Below, in pieces: positions 7,839-16,122 of a DNA stretch of 64,000 nucleotides. The position numbers were made by a program, and so were the translations under genes. The stretch is from Vreelandella lutescens (GTDB lineage: Bacteria; Pseudomonadota; Gammaproteobacteria; Pseudomonadales; Halomonadaceae). The stretch spans positions 18,704 through 82,703 of the forward strand of contig NZ_BMHM01000008.1 of assembly GCF_014640815.1 (NCBI RefSeq). Reading direction: 5' to 3'. The notes beneath the pieces are model-generated. The model was given only the letters and a program-made list of their open reading frames with translations. It was not told the origin of the DNA and searched no databases. How positions within the stretch are numbered: the stretch's first letter is position 1; every line of letters starts with the position of its first letter.

Positions 7839-10800
7839 ATGGCACGCAAGCAAGCAAAAAAAAATCAAAGCAATAAAAATAGACAAGCAGCCCCTATTAA
7901 CCAAAAATTAGCAAGTATGAATACGGCTTTTGATAAAGCTTATAAAGCCAATCAGTTGACACAAGCATTAAGCATTGCGGAGACAATAACCCAGCAGTTC
8001 CCCTCTAGCGCTCTAGGATGGGTTGCTAAGGCTGATACGTACGCACGTTTGAAGCAATTCGCTGATGCCATTAGTTGTATGCAGCAAATCGACAAGATTA
8101 TGAATCAAGTCCCGAGTGCATATCAGCTGAAACGTGCACAATACCAAGTCCTCGGTGGACAAGCATCCGAAGCGATTCCTACCCTTTTGAGTTTAGTGAA
8201 GCAGCAAGACACGAATGCTGCCATTTTTTCATGGCTGAGTCAGGCCTATCATGTACAAGGAAAAAATGACTTAGCACTGGAGGCTAACGACAAGGCAATA
8301 CAATTGGATCGAAGTAATGTGGATACATTGCTTTGGCGCAGCCGTATTTTGGATAATCTACGGCGACCTGGCGAGGCCAAAGAAGCATTGTTTGAAGTTA
8401 AAAAGTTGGTGCCTAGCAAAGTGAGTGTTAATAATCATCTAGGCAGCTTGGCCATGCGCGAAGGAGAATACAAAGAGGCTGAACATTATTTTCAAGCAGA
8501 GCTGAGCCTGCAAGATAATAGTCAGGTATTTTCGAATCTAATCATTGCGCAACACTATAATCCGGAAAATACGGCCGAGCAATTAAAAGAGATCCATCTG
8601 CAGTGGGCAAAAAAGTATCAGCTCAAAAGCATAAGTGATGCATTCACATCGGCACGGCCTAACAAAAAAATACGGTTAGGGCTGCTCTCAGGTGGTTTCA
8701 GAGTTCACCCCGTTGGCCAAATGGTATTACCTGTACTGGAAAATCTCTCTTTCGATGAGTTTGAGCTGTTTGTTTACAGTACTAATCAAGTTCGAGACTC
8801 TATCACTGAAAAAGTGAACGCTCTAGCCAGTAAATGGAGGGTTGTCGAAAACGTTACTAATCAGTATTTGAGTGACGTCATCAAGTCTGATGGTATCGAT
8901 ATCCTTCTAGACATGAATGGTGGTGGGGATGGTTCAAGGTACCAAGCCATCTCAAGTAAACCTACTCCTCTCATTGTAAAATGGGTAGGCATGCAGATTA
9001 ATACAACCGGTCTGGATGCCGTTGACTATTTCTTGAGTGATCATTTTGAAACCCCCCAGGGCAGCGACCATCTATACAGTGAAAAACTGATTCGTTTGCC
9101 GGATGATTATGTCTGTTACCAGCTACCGAAATATATGCCATCGGTGAGCAGTTTGCCCGCGCTTGGTAATCAATTTATTACCTTTGGCTGCTTGAATAAC
9201 CCGGCAAAGCTATCTCCACCCCTTATTACACAGTGGGCTCAGCTTCTTAATGAAGTACCAGGTAGTCAGTTACTGTTAAGGGGTATTCAGTTCGAGGGAG
9301 ATGATTTCAAGCTAAAGATTGCTAAGCGCTTTAGCGAGCAAGGAATAGACGAGAGTCGTCTAATATTGGAGGGACCTGCTAGGCATGAGCAGTTTCTTAC
9401 GACGTATCAACGCATCGATATCGCGCTGGATACGTGGCCATACTCTGGTGGCCTGACGACCTGCGAAGCTCTTGCAATGGGTGTACCTGTAGTCACATGT
9501 GTGGGGCCGACATTCGCAGGTCGCCATAGTGCTACTCACCTTGCTAATGCCGGTTTGCCCGAGTTAGTAACGGATAACTGGGATGATTTCCGCAAGCGTG
9601 CAAAAGAGCTAGCGTCTGACTTACCTAACCTAGCTGTTATTCGTGCCGCGCTGCGCACTATCTTAACAGAATCGCCAATTTGCGATGGCAAACGATTTGC
9701 TAAGCATTTTACCAAGGCCATGCGCGGTATTTGGCAACGCCACTGCGAGGGCAAAGCGCCAGAAGCACTTACTTTTGATAAAGAGGGAGATGCTTGGTTT
9801 GCTGATGAAGATCAGGTAATTGAGTTAGTGGAGGTAGAAGCCGAGCCAGAACCGCAGGAAGCTGAGTTTGAGTGGAACATGGAAAGTCCCATTACTGTAA
9901 TTGATAATGGCGCATTGTTTGCCCGCCATCCAAAATTCACCGAGTGGATGCAGACAGGCAATTTTAGTGTCATTACTTTTGATCCAGGAAGTTTATTAAC
10001 TAAGCAGGCTGATGAACTAAAACAGTTTGGAGAATGGCACCATTATCCACATGCTACGCTGGGCGATGGAGCTGATGGAACCTTGTACGCTACTCTCGAC
10101 CCAGAGCTAACAGGTTCATTAGAGCCATTAGCTGAACGGCAAACGATGGAACAGAATGACCCCCTCCGTGTACTCTCTACACTTCCTATTAGCACAATTG
10201 CGCTAGATTCAATAGAAGGTCTTCCCGGAATAGATGTTCTAGTTCTGGATGATCTAAATGATGCGATGACAATTTTAAACAATGGGCATCGTTATTTAGA
10301 AAACATTATTTTAGTGATAGTGAAAGTCTCTAATAAAGCAACACATAAAAAACAAGCAAATAAATTTGAAATAGAAAATTGGATAAAAGAGAATGGTTTT
10401 AGATGTTATCGATCTGAAAACTCCTTTCCATATAGGGATAATGATCAAACGGAAACGTTTTTCATATTTCAAAGTGCTGAGAAAGAAGCACTTTTGCCAA
10501 AAGGGTTAAAATATAAACTGTCTTATTGCTGGCATCTGTTTGCCTGTGAAGAAAAAATGTCAAGCCAAATAGATGGTTGTCACTCAGAAGTTATGTTGAG
10601 TGACAAAAAAAGTGTTTCACTTTTAAAAGAGGAGCTAGTTGGCAAGAAATTTGTTCATATACGGTATCCTTTGATTTATGGGATATCTCTATTTGACGAA
10701 AATGTAAGAAACTCAGCTAAAAGCTTGTCTTTAGAATATTCTTCTTTAGCTGGGGAAGAGGAGATAGTAAGAGAGATATGTAGGGCGACTAGTTCTGACT

Positions 10801-13097
10801 TGGTTTTTACAGGTCACTCTTTTTATAATTTGAGCGTTAAAAGTGCTCCTTATATCAATGAAAACAGGAACCTCTTCGATCTTTTTGGTATCGTGCCATT
10901 TTCTATTGTTGATGACCATGCGTATGCAGATTTTATGCTGTCACGGTGCAAGGGAGCCCCGGAAGAAATTATTATGGGTTCAACGTCCATGCAATTATTA
11001 GATGAGTATGAAGCCGTTTCAGTTTCTAAAAAAGTGTATAAAATAAAAGTGCCACCTAAGGTAGCCGAGAAAGATGTAATTCCGTTTGAAGAGAAAGAGA
11101 ATCGAGCTGTATTTCTAGGAAAGCTATACGATAATATACCGGCTAATTTAGCGATACTTAAAAGTAAGATAGATAAAGATACGCGCCTATCTAGTGATGA
11201 AAAAAGAAAGATCTTAAAAATGGTTGAGGGCAGACAGGAGAATGCCTTCTACTCTCCTGAGGTCCATGAGCTTGCAGTGAGTGATTTGGTTCTGCTTTAC
11301 TACGATTTGACAGACAAATTTTTTAGAAACTTGTATCGCGAAAAAGAACTAAAAAAAATCGTGAATGCTTTTAAAAAGCATAATATCCCTGTCCATGTCA
11401 TCGGCGGAGATAAAAGTGCGTGGGCCTTCGAAGGTAAAGAGTATTGTGTTTTTTGGCCAAAGACCAACTATAAAAATGCAGTTGAATTTTTACATAAGTC
11501 AAAATACAACATAAACCTGACACCTAGCTATTCCGATACTTTGACAGGGCGAGCCATTGATATGATGGGGTCTAATTCACTGTGTATATCAGACTATACG
11601 CCCTATTATGAGAAATTAAATAAAGAGCTTGTCTATTTCGGGTGTGATTTTGTTGCATCGGGGGAGTTTATAGAAGGAAAAAATAAAGATTATGCAAGGG
11701 GGCAAAGTGAGCACATAAATAATATGTATAGTAATGAAAAAGTAGAAGAAGAGTGGGAGAGCTGTATTGCACAAGCATACGATATACTCAAAGATCGCTC
11801 TAATGCTAGTGATAAAGTTCCGTGCCAAGATCTGAAAAAAGAGAATGACCAAGAAGCCGTAAGTGAGCGTGAATTAAATCCAATAAGTCTGATGCATAAA
11901 CGAGAGATTTTGAAATTAAAAAATAAGAAAAAAATTCGCGTTGTTTTTCTTGCAATTCATAGAAGTGTTTGGAAGGTCGATGCTGTCTTCCAGGGAATGT
12001 TGCGTGACCCAGTGTTTGAACCTATTGTTTTGGTATGCCCTGATCTTAACAAGAAAAACGATACTCTCACTTTTTCTGAAATGAAAGAGACATACAGTTA
12101 TTTTAAAAATAAAGGGTATGAAGTTTTTTCCTCTTGGATGAAAAATAAAAGACAGTGGAGAAGCTTGGATAGCTTAAAGCCGGATTTGTTATTTTTTACA
12201 AATCCGCATGGCCTTACCCATCCTGAGTATTATGATAGAGGATTTACTAGATTTCTTTCATGTTATGTGCCATATACATATCAGGTTGCTAAATATGAAA
12301 ATGATTATAAATCTGATTACAATCAAGCTTTTCATAATGCAGTCTGGAGGATTTATGCGCCTCATAATGAAAGCTTGAGTATTAGTCGCCTGCATGCCGA
12401 CAATAAGGGAAGTAATGTTGTGGTGACTGGTTATCCATTGGTAGAAGACCTGCTTGCTACTAATAATGATGGCTGTGTTTGGAAAAAACAGGAGGCTACA
12501 AAAAAGAAAATTATTTGGGCACCACATCATACCATCAGCGATACAGATGAGAGTCTTCCGTTCTCTAATTTTGTAAAGATGTCTGATTTTATGTTAGAGC
12601 TTTCCGAGCGCTACAAAGACCAGGTGCAATGGGCTTTTAAGCCACATCCGTTGTTGAAAGAAAAATTATATAGAGCAGAAAATTGGGGGAGGGATATCAC
12701 TGATAATTATTACTCATATTGGGAGTGCTCGAAACATACGCAGTTAGAGCAAGGGGAGTACAGCGAACTTTTCCAAGCTTCAGATGCTTTAATTCATGAT
12801 TCAGTATCTTTTCTTGCAGAATATCTGGTGCTAGATAAGCCTGTTTTGTTTGTTGTCGATAAAGATGTGGAGTTGAAGCGCTTCATGACTCCATTTGGCA
12901 TAAGTGCATATAATGCATCTCACCATGGAGCAACAACTAAAGATATCACAAGTTTTGTTGATTCGATTGTAAGTGGGGATGGCTTAGGGAATGAAAAAAG
13001 AAAACTGTTCTTGTCAGATAGTTTTAAGAGTGAGCTTTTTGAATCTTCAAGTAGGAAAATAATTGATGACTTAAAGAGTTCTATATTTAGTTCATGA
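7839..13097 (+). CDS. Giant multi-domain glycosyltransferase (TPR-GT41-FkbM-like-CgeB-like-CDP-glycerol transferase-like)
   Basis: A 1752-residue soluble protein placed directly after flagellin; probably a flagellin or surface-glycan transferase. A lysine/glutamine-rich start precedes TPR-like repeats (about 30-250). A SPINDLY/OGT-type GT41 catalytic region follows (about 275-640), with KIRLGLLSGGF near 276 and LDTWPYSGGLTTCEALAMGVP near 528. After an acidic linker (about 657-680) comes a degenerate FkbM methyltransferase-like fold (about 690-860) lacking a clear SAM motif. A GT-B/CgeB-like region (about 870-1320) follows, and a C-terminal region (about 1360-1752) resembles CDP-glycerol glycerophosphotransferases (WAPHHT near 1560, KPHPLL near 1600, HDSVSF near 1652). 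DNA from about 10,300 onward is visibly more AT-rich than the GT41 part, suggesting fusion with an imported module. Domain calls beyond GT41 are from pattern recognition. Confidence 0.8.
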   Translation: MARKQAKKNQSNKNRQAAPINQKLASMNTAFDKAYKANQLTQALSIAETITQQFPSSALGWVAKADTYARLKQFADAISCMQQIDKIMNQVPSAYQLKRAQYQVLGGQASEAIPTLLSLVKQQDTNAAIFSWLSQAYHVQGKNDLALEANDKAIQLDRSNVDTLLWRSRILDNLRRPGEAKEALFEVKKLVPSKVSVNNHLGSLAMREGEYKEAEHYFQAELSLQDNSQVFSNLIIAQHYNPENTAEQLKEIHLQWAKKYQLKSISDAFTSARPNKKIRLGLLSGGFRVHPVGQMVLPVLENLSFDEFELFVYSTNQVRDSITEKVNALASKWRVVENVTNQYLSDVIKSDGIDILLDMNGGGDGSRYQAISSKPTPLIVKWVGMQINTTGLDAVDYFLSDHFETPQGSDHLYSEKLIRLPDDYVCYQLPKYMPSVSSLPALGNQFITFGCLNNPAKLSPPLITQWAQLLNEVPGSQLLLRGIQFEGDDFKLKIAKRFSEQGIDESRLILEGPARHEQFLTTYQRIDIALDTWPYSGGLTTCEALAMGVPVVTCVGPTFAGRHSATHLANAGLPELVTDNWDDFRKRAKELASDLPNLAVIRAALRTILTESPICDGKRFAKHFTKAMRGIWQRHCEGKAPEALTFDKEGDAWFADEDQVIELVEVEAEPEPQEAEFEWNMESPITVIDNGALFARHPKFTEWMQTGNFSVITFDPGSLLTKQADELKQFGEWHHYPHATLGDGADGTLYATLDPELTGSLEPLAERQTMEQNDPLRVLSTLPISTIALDSIEGLPGIDVLVLDDLNDAMTILNNGHRYLENIILVIVKVSNKATHKKQANKFEIENWIKENGFRCYRSENSFPYRDNDQTETFFIFQSAEKEALLPKGLKYKLSYCWHLFACEEKMSSQIDGCHSEVMLSDKKSVSLLKEELVGKKFVHIRYPLIYGISLFDENVRNSAKSLSLEYSSLAGEEEIVREICRATSSDLVFTGHSFYNLSVKSAPYINENRNLFDLFGIVPFSIVDDHAYADFMLSRCKGAPEEIIMGSTSMQLLDEYEAVSVSKKVYKIKVPPKVAEKDVIPFEEKENRAVFLGKLYDNIPANLAILKSKIDKDTRLSSDEKRKILKMVEGRQENAFYSPEVHELAVSDLVLLYYDLTDKFFRNLYREKELKKIVNAFKKHNIPVHVIGGDKSAWAFEGKEYCVFWPKTNYKNAVEFLHKSKYNINLTPSYSDTLTGRAIDMMGSNSLCISDYTPYYEKLNKELVYFGCDFVASGEFIEGKNKDYARGQSEHINNMYSNEKVEEEWESCIAQAYDILKDRSNASDKVPCQDLKKENDQEAVSERELNPISLMHKREILKLKNKKKIRVVFLAIHRSVWKVDAVFQGMLRDPVFEPIVLVCPDLNKKNDTLTFSEMKETYSYFKNKGYEVFSSWMKNKRQWRSLDSLKPDLLFFTNPHGLTHPEYYDRGFTRFLSCYVPYTYQVAKYENDYKSDYNQAFHNAVWRIYAPHNESLSISRLHADNKGSNVVVTGYPLVEDLLATNNDGCVWKKQEATKKKIIWAPHHTISDTDESLPFSNFVKMSDFMLELSERYKDQVQWAFKPHPLLKEKLYRAENWGRDITDNYYSYWECSKHTQLEQGEYSELFQASDALIHDSVSFLAEYLVLDKPVLFVVDKDVELKRFMTPFGISAYNASHHGATTKDITSFVDSIVSGDGLGNEKRKLFLSDSFKSELFESSSRKIIDDLKSSIFSS

Positions 13098-13110
13098 TCG
13101 CGTGATTATA

Positions 13111-13140
13111 AAGCGTCAGAGCCAATTTCCTCTGACGCTT
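13111..13140 (+). terminator. Inverted repeat, probable terminator of the giant glycosyltransferase
   Basis: Arms AAGCGTCAGAG and CTCTGACGCTT, an 11-bp perfect stem, 13 nt after the glycosyltransferase stop. There is no immediate T run, so termination strength is uncertain. Confidence 0.6.
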
Positions 13141-13303
13141 GTACTTCAATGAAATTCTTAGGATTTAGGTGCCTTTTTTTTTGGTATTTTTGTGGGCCTG
13201 AGGGCCTATGTGCTTAGTTACTAGGGTTTTTTTACAGTTTTAAAAAAGAAATTTTGCATCGAGAACTTTGTATAATTTTTTATTTTTCATGAAGGAGGGT
13301 TAA

Positions 13304-14701
13304 TTGAATTCCTTACGTTATCCTTATGATGATGGTGATAATTTGGAGAGTCGCCATAGCTATACATATGCCCCTTATCATGGAAGGCAGTTTCTTGTGG
13401 CCTGGGAAGCGGCCAGGGATGTACTAATACGTGATGTTGATCTCAGTTATGTCTCGTTGCCTTCACCAGCTTCTACCCAAACGCCATACCCCACTGATAA
13501 TAATGTGGATACATCTGCTCTCCTTGAAAGTCTCAATTACCAGTTGTTTCGAAATAAGAAGCACCAAGCAGATAGTTTTTATAATTGGCTCAACTGGATG
13601 ATACAACGTTTTGAAGTTTCTAAGCGATTACATTTAGGTTATAAAATTAATAAAAATAAAATCGAACCAGTTGGAACGTATAGAGATCTTTCTTTATATG
13701 TCAGGTTTTCTGAAGTGTTGGTGGCTGCGTATCGTGAGTTTGAAAAGTTGCCAGCTCTTAATGCACTCATAAAATGTCTGGATACTTTATATTCAGTTGA
13801 AAAAAAATTGACTGTTGAGCAAAGACGGCGGGTCGCGTATGTGGCTAACATTGAACGAGAATTGGTATTTTATCTGTGCAGTAAGATTAACGAAAATGTT
13901 CATCAATGTAGTTTAGATCTACCCCGTGCCCAAGAAAGTAATTGTTCTGGTAAATTGCTTGGCAATGTGACTTTATTACTTGCAGATACAATGCGTTCGC
14001 GTGCTTATGCTCAATCCTTATTGGCATATGGGTTTCGGATGGGGAAGATTATATTGATGACATCGTCATCTCAGAAAAAGTGGGGTCAATCTGAAAAAAG
14101 GCTCGTACCACCTGCATCTGATGCCTTTGGTGATGTTTTTATCCCTGACTTGCGGGTTCCGTTAGAAGATACTTGCCAGATGCTTTCTGAAAACATCGAG
14201 GTTCTTGATACGGGAAGTGTTAACAATCAATCCGTCATTGAGTCTTTAAATAGATTTAGTCATGAGCTTGTAGTGTTTTCCGGCTTTGGCGGAGAAATTG
14301 TGCATAGGGATGTTTTAACCGCTGCCGGCCCTTTTCTTCATATGCATGCTGGGTGGTTACCAGAGTTTAGAGGCAGTACTACCACATATTACAGTTTCAT
14401 GATATCTGGCAACGCTGGTGTTTCTGCTATTTTACTGTCACCAAGTATTGATGCTGGAGAAATTTTTTTTCGTGAGCTTTATCCTTTACCTCCCACTGAT
14501 ATGGAGATTGATTACTATTATGATGGTATAATCCGCTCTGATGTTATGATTCGAGTGCTGACTCACTATTATACTCATAAGCAATTGCCTGGTGGCCAAG
14601 TGCAAGACCAGAAGGAGGGTGAAACCTATTATGTTATCCACCCGCTTCTTAAAACGATTTCTATTCTTATGGTGCGCAGCAAATCACCATTTTATGGATA
14701 A
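13304..14701 (+). CDS. Formyltransferase-like protein with a long unknown N-terminal region
   Basis: A 465-residue protein. The C-terminal part (about 225-430) resembles the catalytic domain of N10-formyl-tetrahydrofolate formyltransferases: FSGFGGEIV, then HAGWLPEFRGSTTTYY (the family HxGxLPxxRG signature), and LSPSIDAGEIFF. The first 220 residues are not recognised. The start is TTG at 13304, five bases after a near-ideal AAGGAGGG site. Sugar N-formyltransferases (QdtF, WlaRD types) act on dTDP-3-amino-3,6-dideoxyhexoses, the class of sugar made by the adjoining minus-strand operon, so N-formylation of a glycan sugar is plausible. It is AT-rich like the end of the preceding gene. The acceptor is unproven. 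Confidence 0.65.
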   Translation: MNSLRYPYDDGDNLESRHSYTYAPYHGRQFLVAWEAARDVLIRDVDLSYVSLPSPASTQTPYPTDNNVDTSALLESLNYQLFRNKKHQADSFYNWLNWMIQRFEVSKRLHLGYKINKNKIEPVGTYRDLSLYVRFSEVLVAAYREFEKLPALNALIKCLDTLYSVEKKLTVEQRRRVAYVANIERELVFYLCSKINENVHQCSLDLPRAQESNCSGKLLGNVTLLLADTMRSRAYAQSLLAYGFRMGKIILMTSSSQKKWGQSEKRLVPPASDAFGDVFIPDLRVPLEDTCQMLSENIEVLDTGSVNNQSVIESLNRFSHELVVFSGFGGEIVHRDVLTAAGPFLHMHAGWLPEFRGSTTTYYSFMISGNAGVSAILLSPSIDAGEIFFRELYPLPPTDMEIDYYYDGIIRSDVMIRVLTHYYTHKQLPGGQVQDQKEGETYYVIHPLLKTISILMVRSKSPFYG

Positions 14702-14740
14702 TTTAATTCCGAGTGAGGGTTTTTGAAGTAAGCCCTTTTA

Positions 14741-15511
14741 TCATTCTGCGTTTCTCGTTGAGCCACGTGGTTGCCAAAACTGCGTGGCCACTTGCAGATC
14801 TTCTTTACAGTCTACTTCTGCCCAACCATTTTCGATTAAGGCTGCCTGGACTTCCCACCCACTGTCAATTAAGTGCTGAAGAAAGCTTGTCATGTACATA
14901 TTCAGGAAGTCCTTGCCATCGTAATGGGCATTTTGATCCATATTACGCCAGGCTTTTGCTAGTTGTGTTACATAATCGGCTCTGACTTTGATCAGACCGA
15001 TATATTGTCCGTCAATGTCATTATAAGAGTGTGGCTGTTTGCCTAATTCTATAATTCTGTTGTCATCCACTATCTTGAGTGTTTCAGCATCAGCTAATGG
15101 ATTATCCATGCGGGTAGCCCAGTAGCGTCTCCACTCTATATCTACGGCTAAACAGATCGGTGCATCACATAGCAGTAGTGTCTGCAGTACTTTGGGCTCA
15201 TAAACGATATCGCCATAGCTAATGATTAGGTCGTCTTCACCGCTCATTACAGATTCAGCTGAAAATAACGTGCTAACCATATTTGTGTTTGCATAGTTTG
15301 GATTGAAGTGGGTGGTTATATCTGCTCGATTGAGCTGTTCGGCACAATAGCCTGCTACGACGTGAATGTCATGTATGCCAAGCTCCTTTAGTGTGGTGAG
15401 CTGGTGCTCTAATAGCGGTTTTTTTGAAAGCTCCACCAAGCATTTAGGCTTATTATTTGTTAGTGGGCGTAGTCGAGTGCCCTGACCAGCAGCAAGGATA
15501 ATAGCTATCAC
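14741..15511 (-). CDS. Nucleotidyltransferase, probable CTP:phosphoglutamine cytidylyltransferase (Cj1416-like)
   Basis: A 256-residue NTP-transferase of the LicC/Cj1416 type. The N-terminal LAAGQGTRLRPLT motif (residues 6-18) is the nucleotide-binding signature, followed by NKPKCLVEL. Other family stretches are NYANTNMVSTLF, LIISYGDIVY, NPLADAETLK and the YIGLIKV region. In C. jejuni, Cj1416 couples CTP with L-glutamine phosphate to give CDP-L-glutamine on the way to phosphoramidate-modified capsule. The call here rests on this resemblance plus the two upstream operon partners, which match the other pathway enzymes in the same order. It overlaps the hydrolase gene by 4 nt. A phosphocholine cytidylyltransferase is the main alternative, but no choline genes are nearby. 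Confidence 0.72.
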   Translation of the reverse strand: MIAIILAAGQGTRLRPLTNNKPKCLVELSKKPLLEHQLTTLKELGIHDIHVVAGYCAEQLNRADITTHFNPNYANTNMVSTLFSAESVMSGEDDLIISYGDIVYEPKVLQTLLLCDAPICLAVDIEWRRYWATRMDNPLADAETLKIVDDNRIIELGKQPHSYNDIDGQYIGLIKVRADYVTQLAKAWRNMDQNAHYDGKDFLNMYMTSFLQHLIDSGWEVQAALIENGWAEVDCKEDLQVATQFWQPRGSTRNAE

Positions 15512-16122
15512 GGTAGACGTCCTTCTGTTAAAAGCATGGTAATAAACGCTTTGTCAGCTGCGTTAATTTGAGAGTCTCGTTCTGGGTGCCACATGATAGC
15601 AAGCCACGGTAAGGTGGTATGGCAGAGTGCTTCAATGCTGCCATCCTCTACCCAAGCGAGTGCACGTAGGTTGTTGCCTAGTGTATCGGGGTAAACAGCG
15701 TATTTATGGTAGCTATTCACTGTTCTTGGCGAGTGTTGGGTAAGTGGCCCGCTAATCGTATGTTCTATGGCAACGTGTCCAGATATAGAACGTAAATGCC
15801 CTCCCTGGTAGTGATTAAGCATTTGCAGGCCTCGGCAAATGCCGAACACTGGCAACTGGTAGTAGGCCGCGTAATCAAGTGCTGCAGTTTCCAAAGCATC
15901 CCGCTCAGGAGCGCTACCAATATCATTACCTCCTGTGAACACGATGGCATCTGGGCTCATGGCATGAAGATAAGTGCTAGGGTTAGAGACGCCACTAGCT
16001 AGCGGGAGTGGCAAAAAGCCCCACTCCCAAAGCAGCTTTGCAAAGCGTATGTCTAAACAGTCACGAACTTCTCTGTAATTCGGATCTGCATCTCTGCGTT
16101 GTGAAATTGCAACGCGTTTCAT
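15508..16122 (-). CDS. Class I glutamine amidotransferase-like hydrolase, probable gamma-glutamyl-CDP-amidate hydrolase (Cj1417-like)
   Basis: A 204-residue protein of the peptidase C26 / gamma-glutamyl-GABA hydrolase family. The nucleophile is Cys96 in GICRGLQML, with His179 and Glu181 in MWHPER completing the triad; TGGNDIG near 64-70 is the oxyanion-side loop. In C. jejuni, Cj1417 cleaves the gamma-glutamyl amide of CDP-L-glutamine to give glutamate and cytidine diphosphoramidate. Four-base overlaps on both sides with a glutamine kinase-like and a cytidylyltransferase-like gene make that role more likely than putrescine catabolism (PuuD). Confidence 0.75.
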   Translation of the reverse strand: MKRVAISQRRDADPNYREVRDCLDIRFAKLLWEWGFLPLPLASGVSNPSTYLHAMSPDAIVFTGGNDIGSAPERDALETAALDYAAYYQLPVFGICRGLQMLNHYQGGHLRSISGHVAIEHTISGPLTQHSPRTVNSYHKYAVYPDTLGNNLRALAWVEDGSIEALCHTTLPWLAIMWHPERDSQINAADKAFITMLLTEGRLP

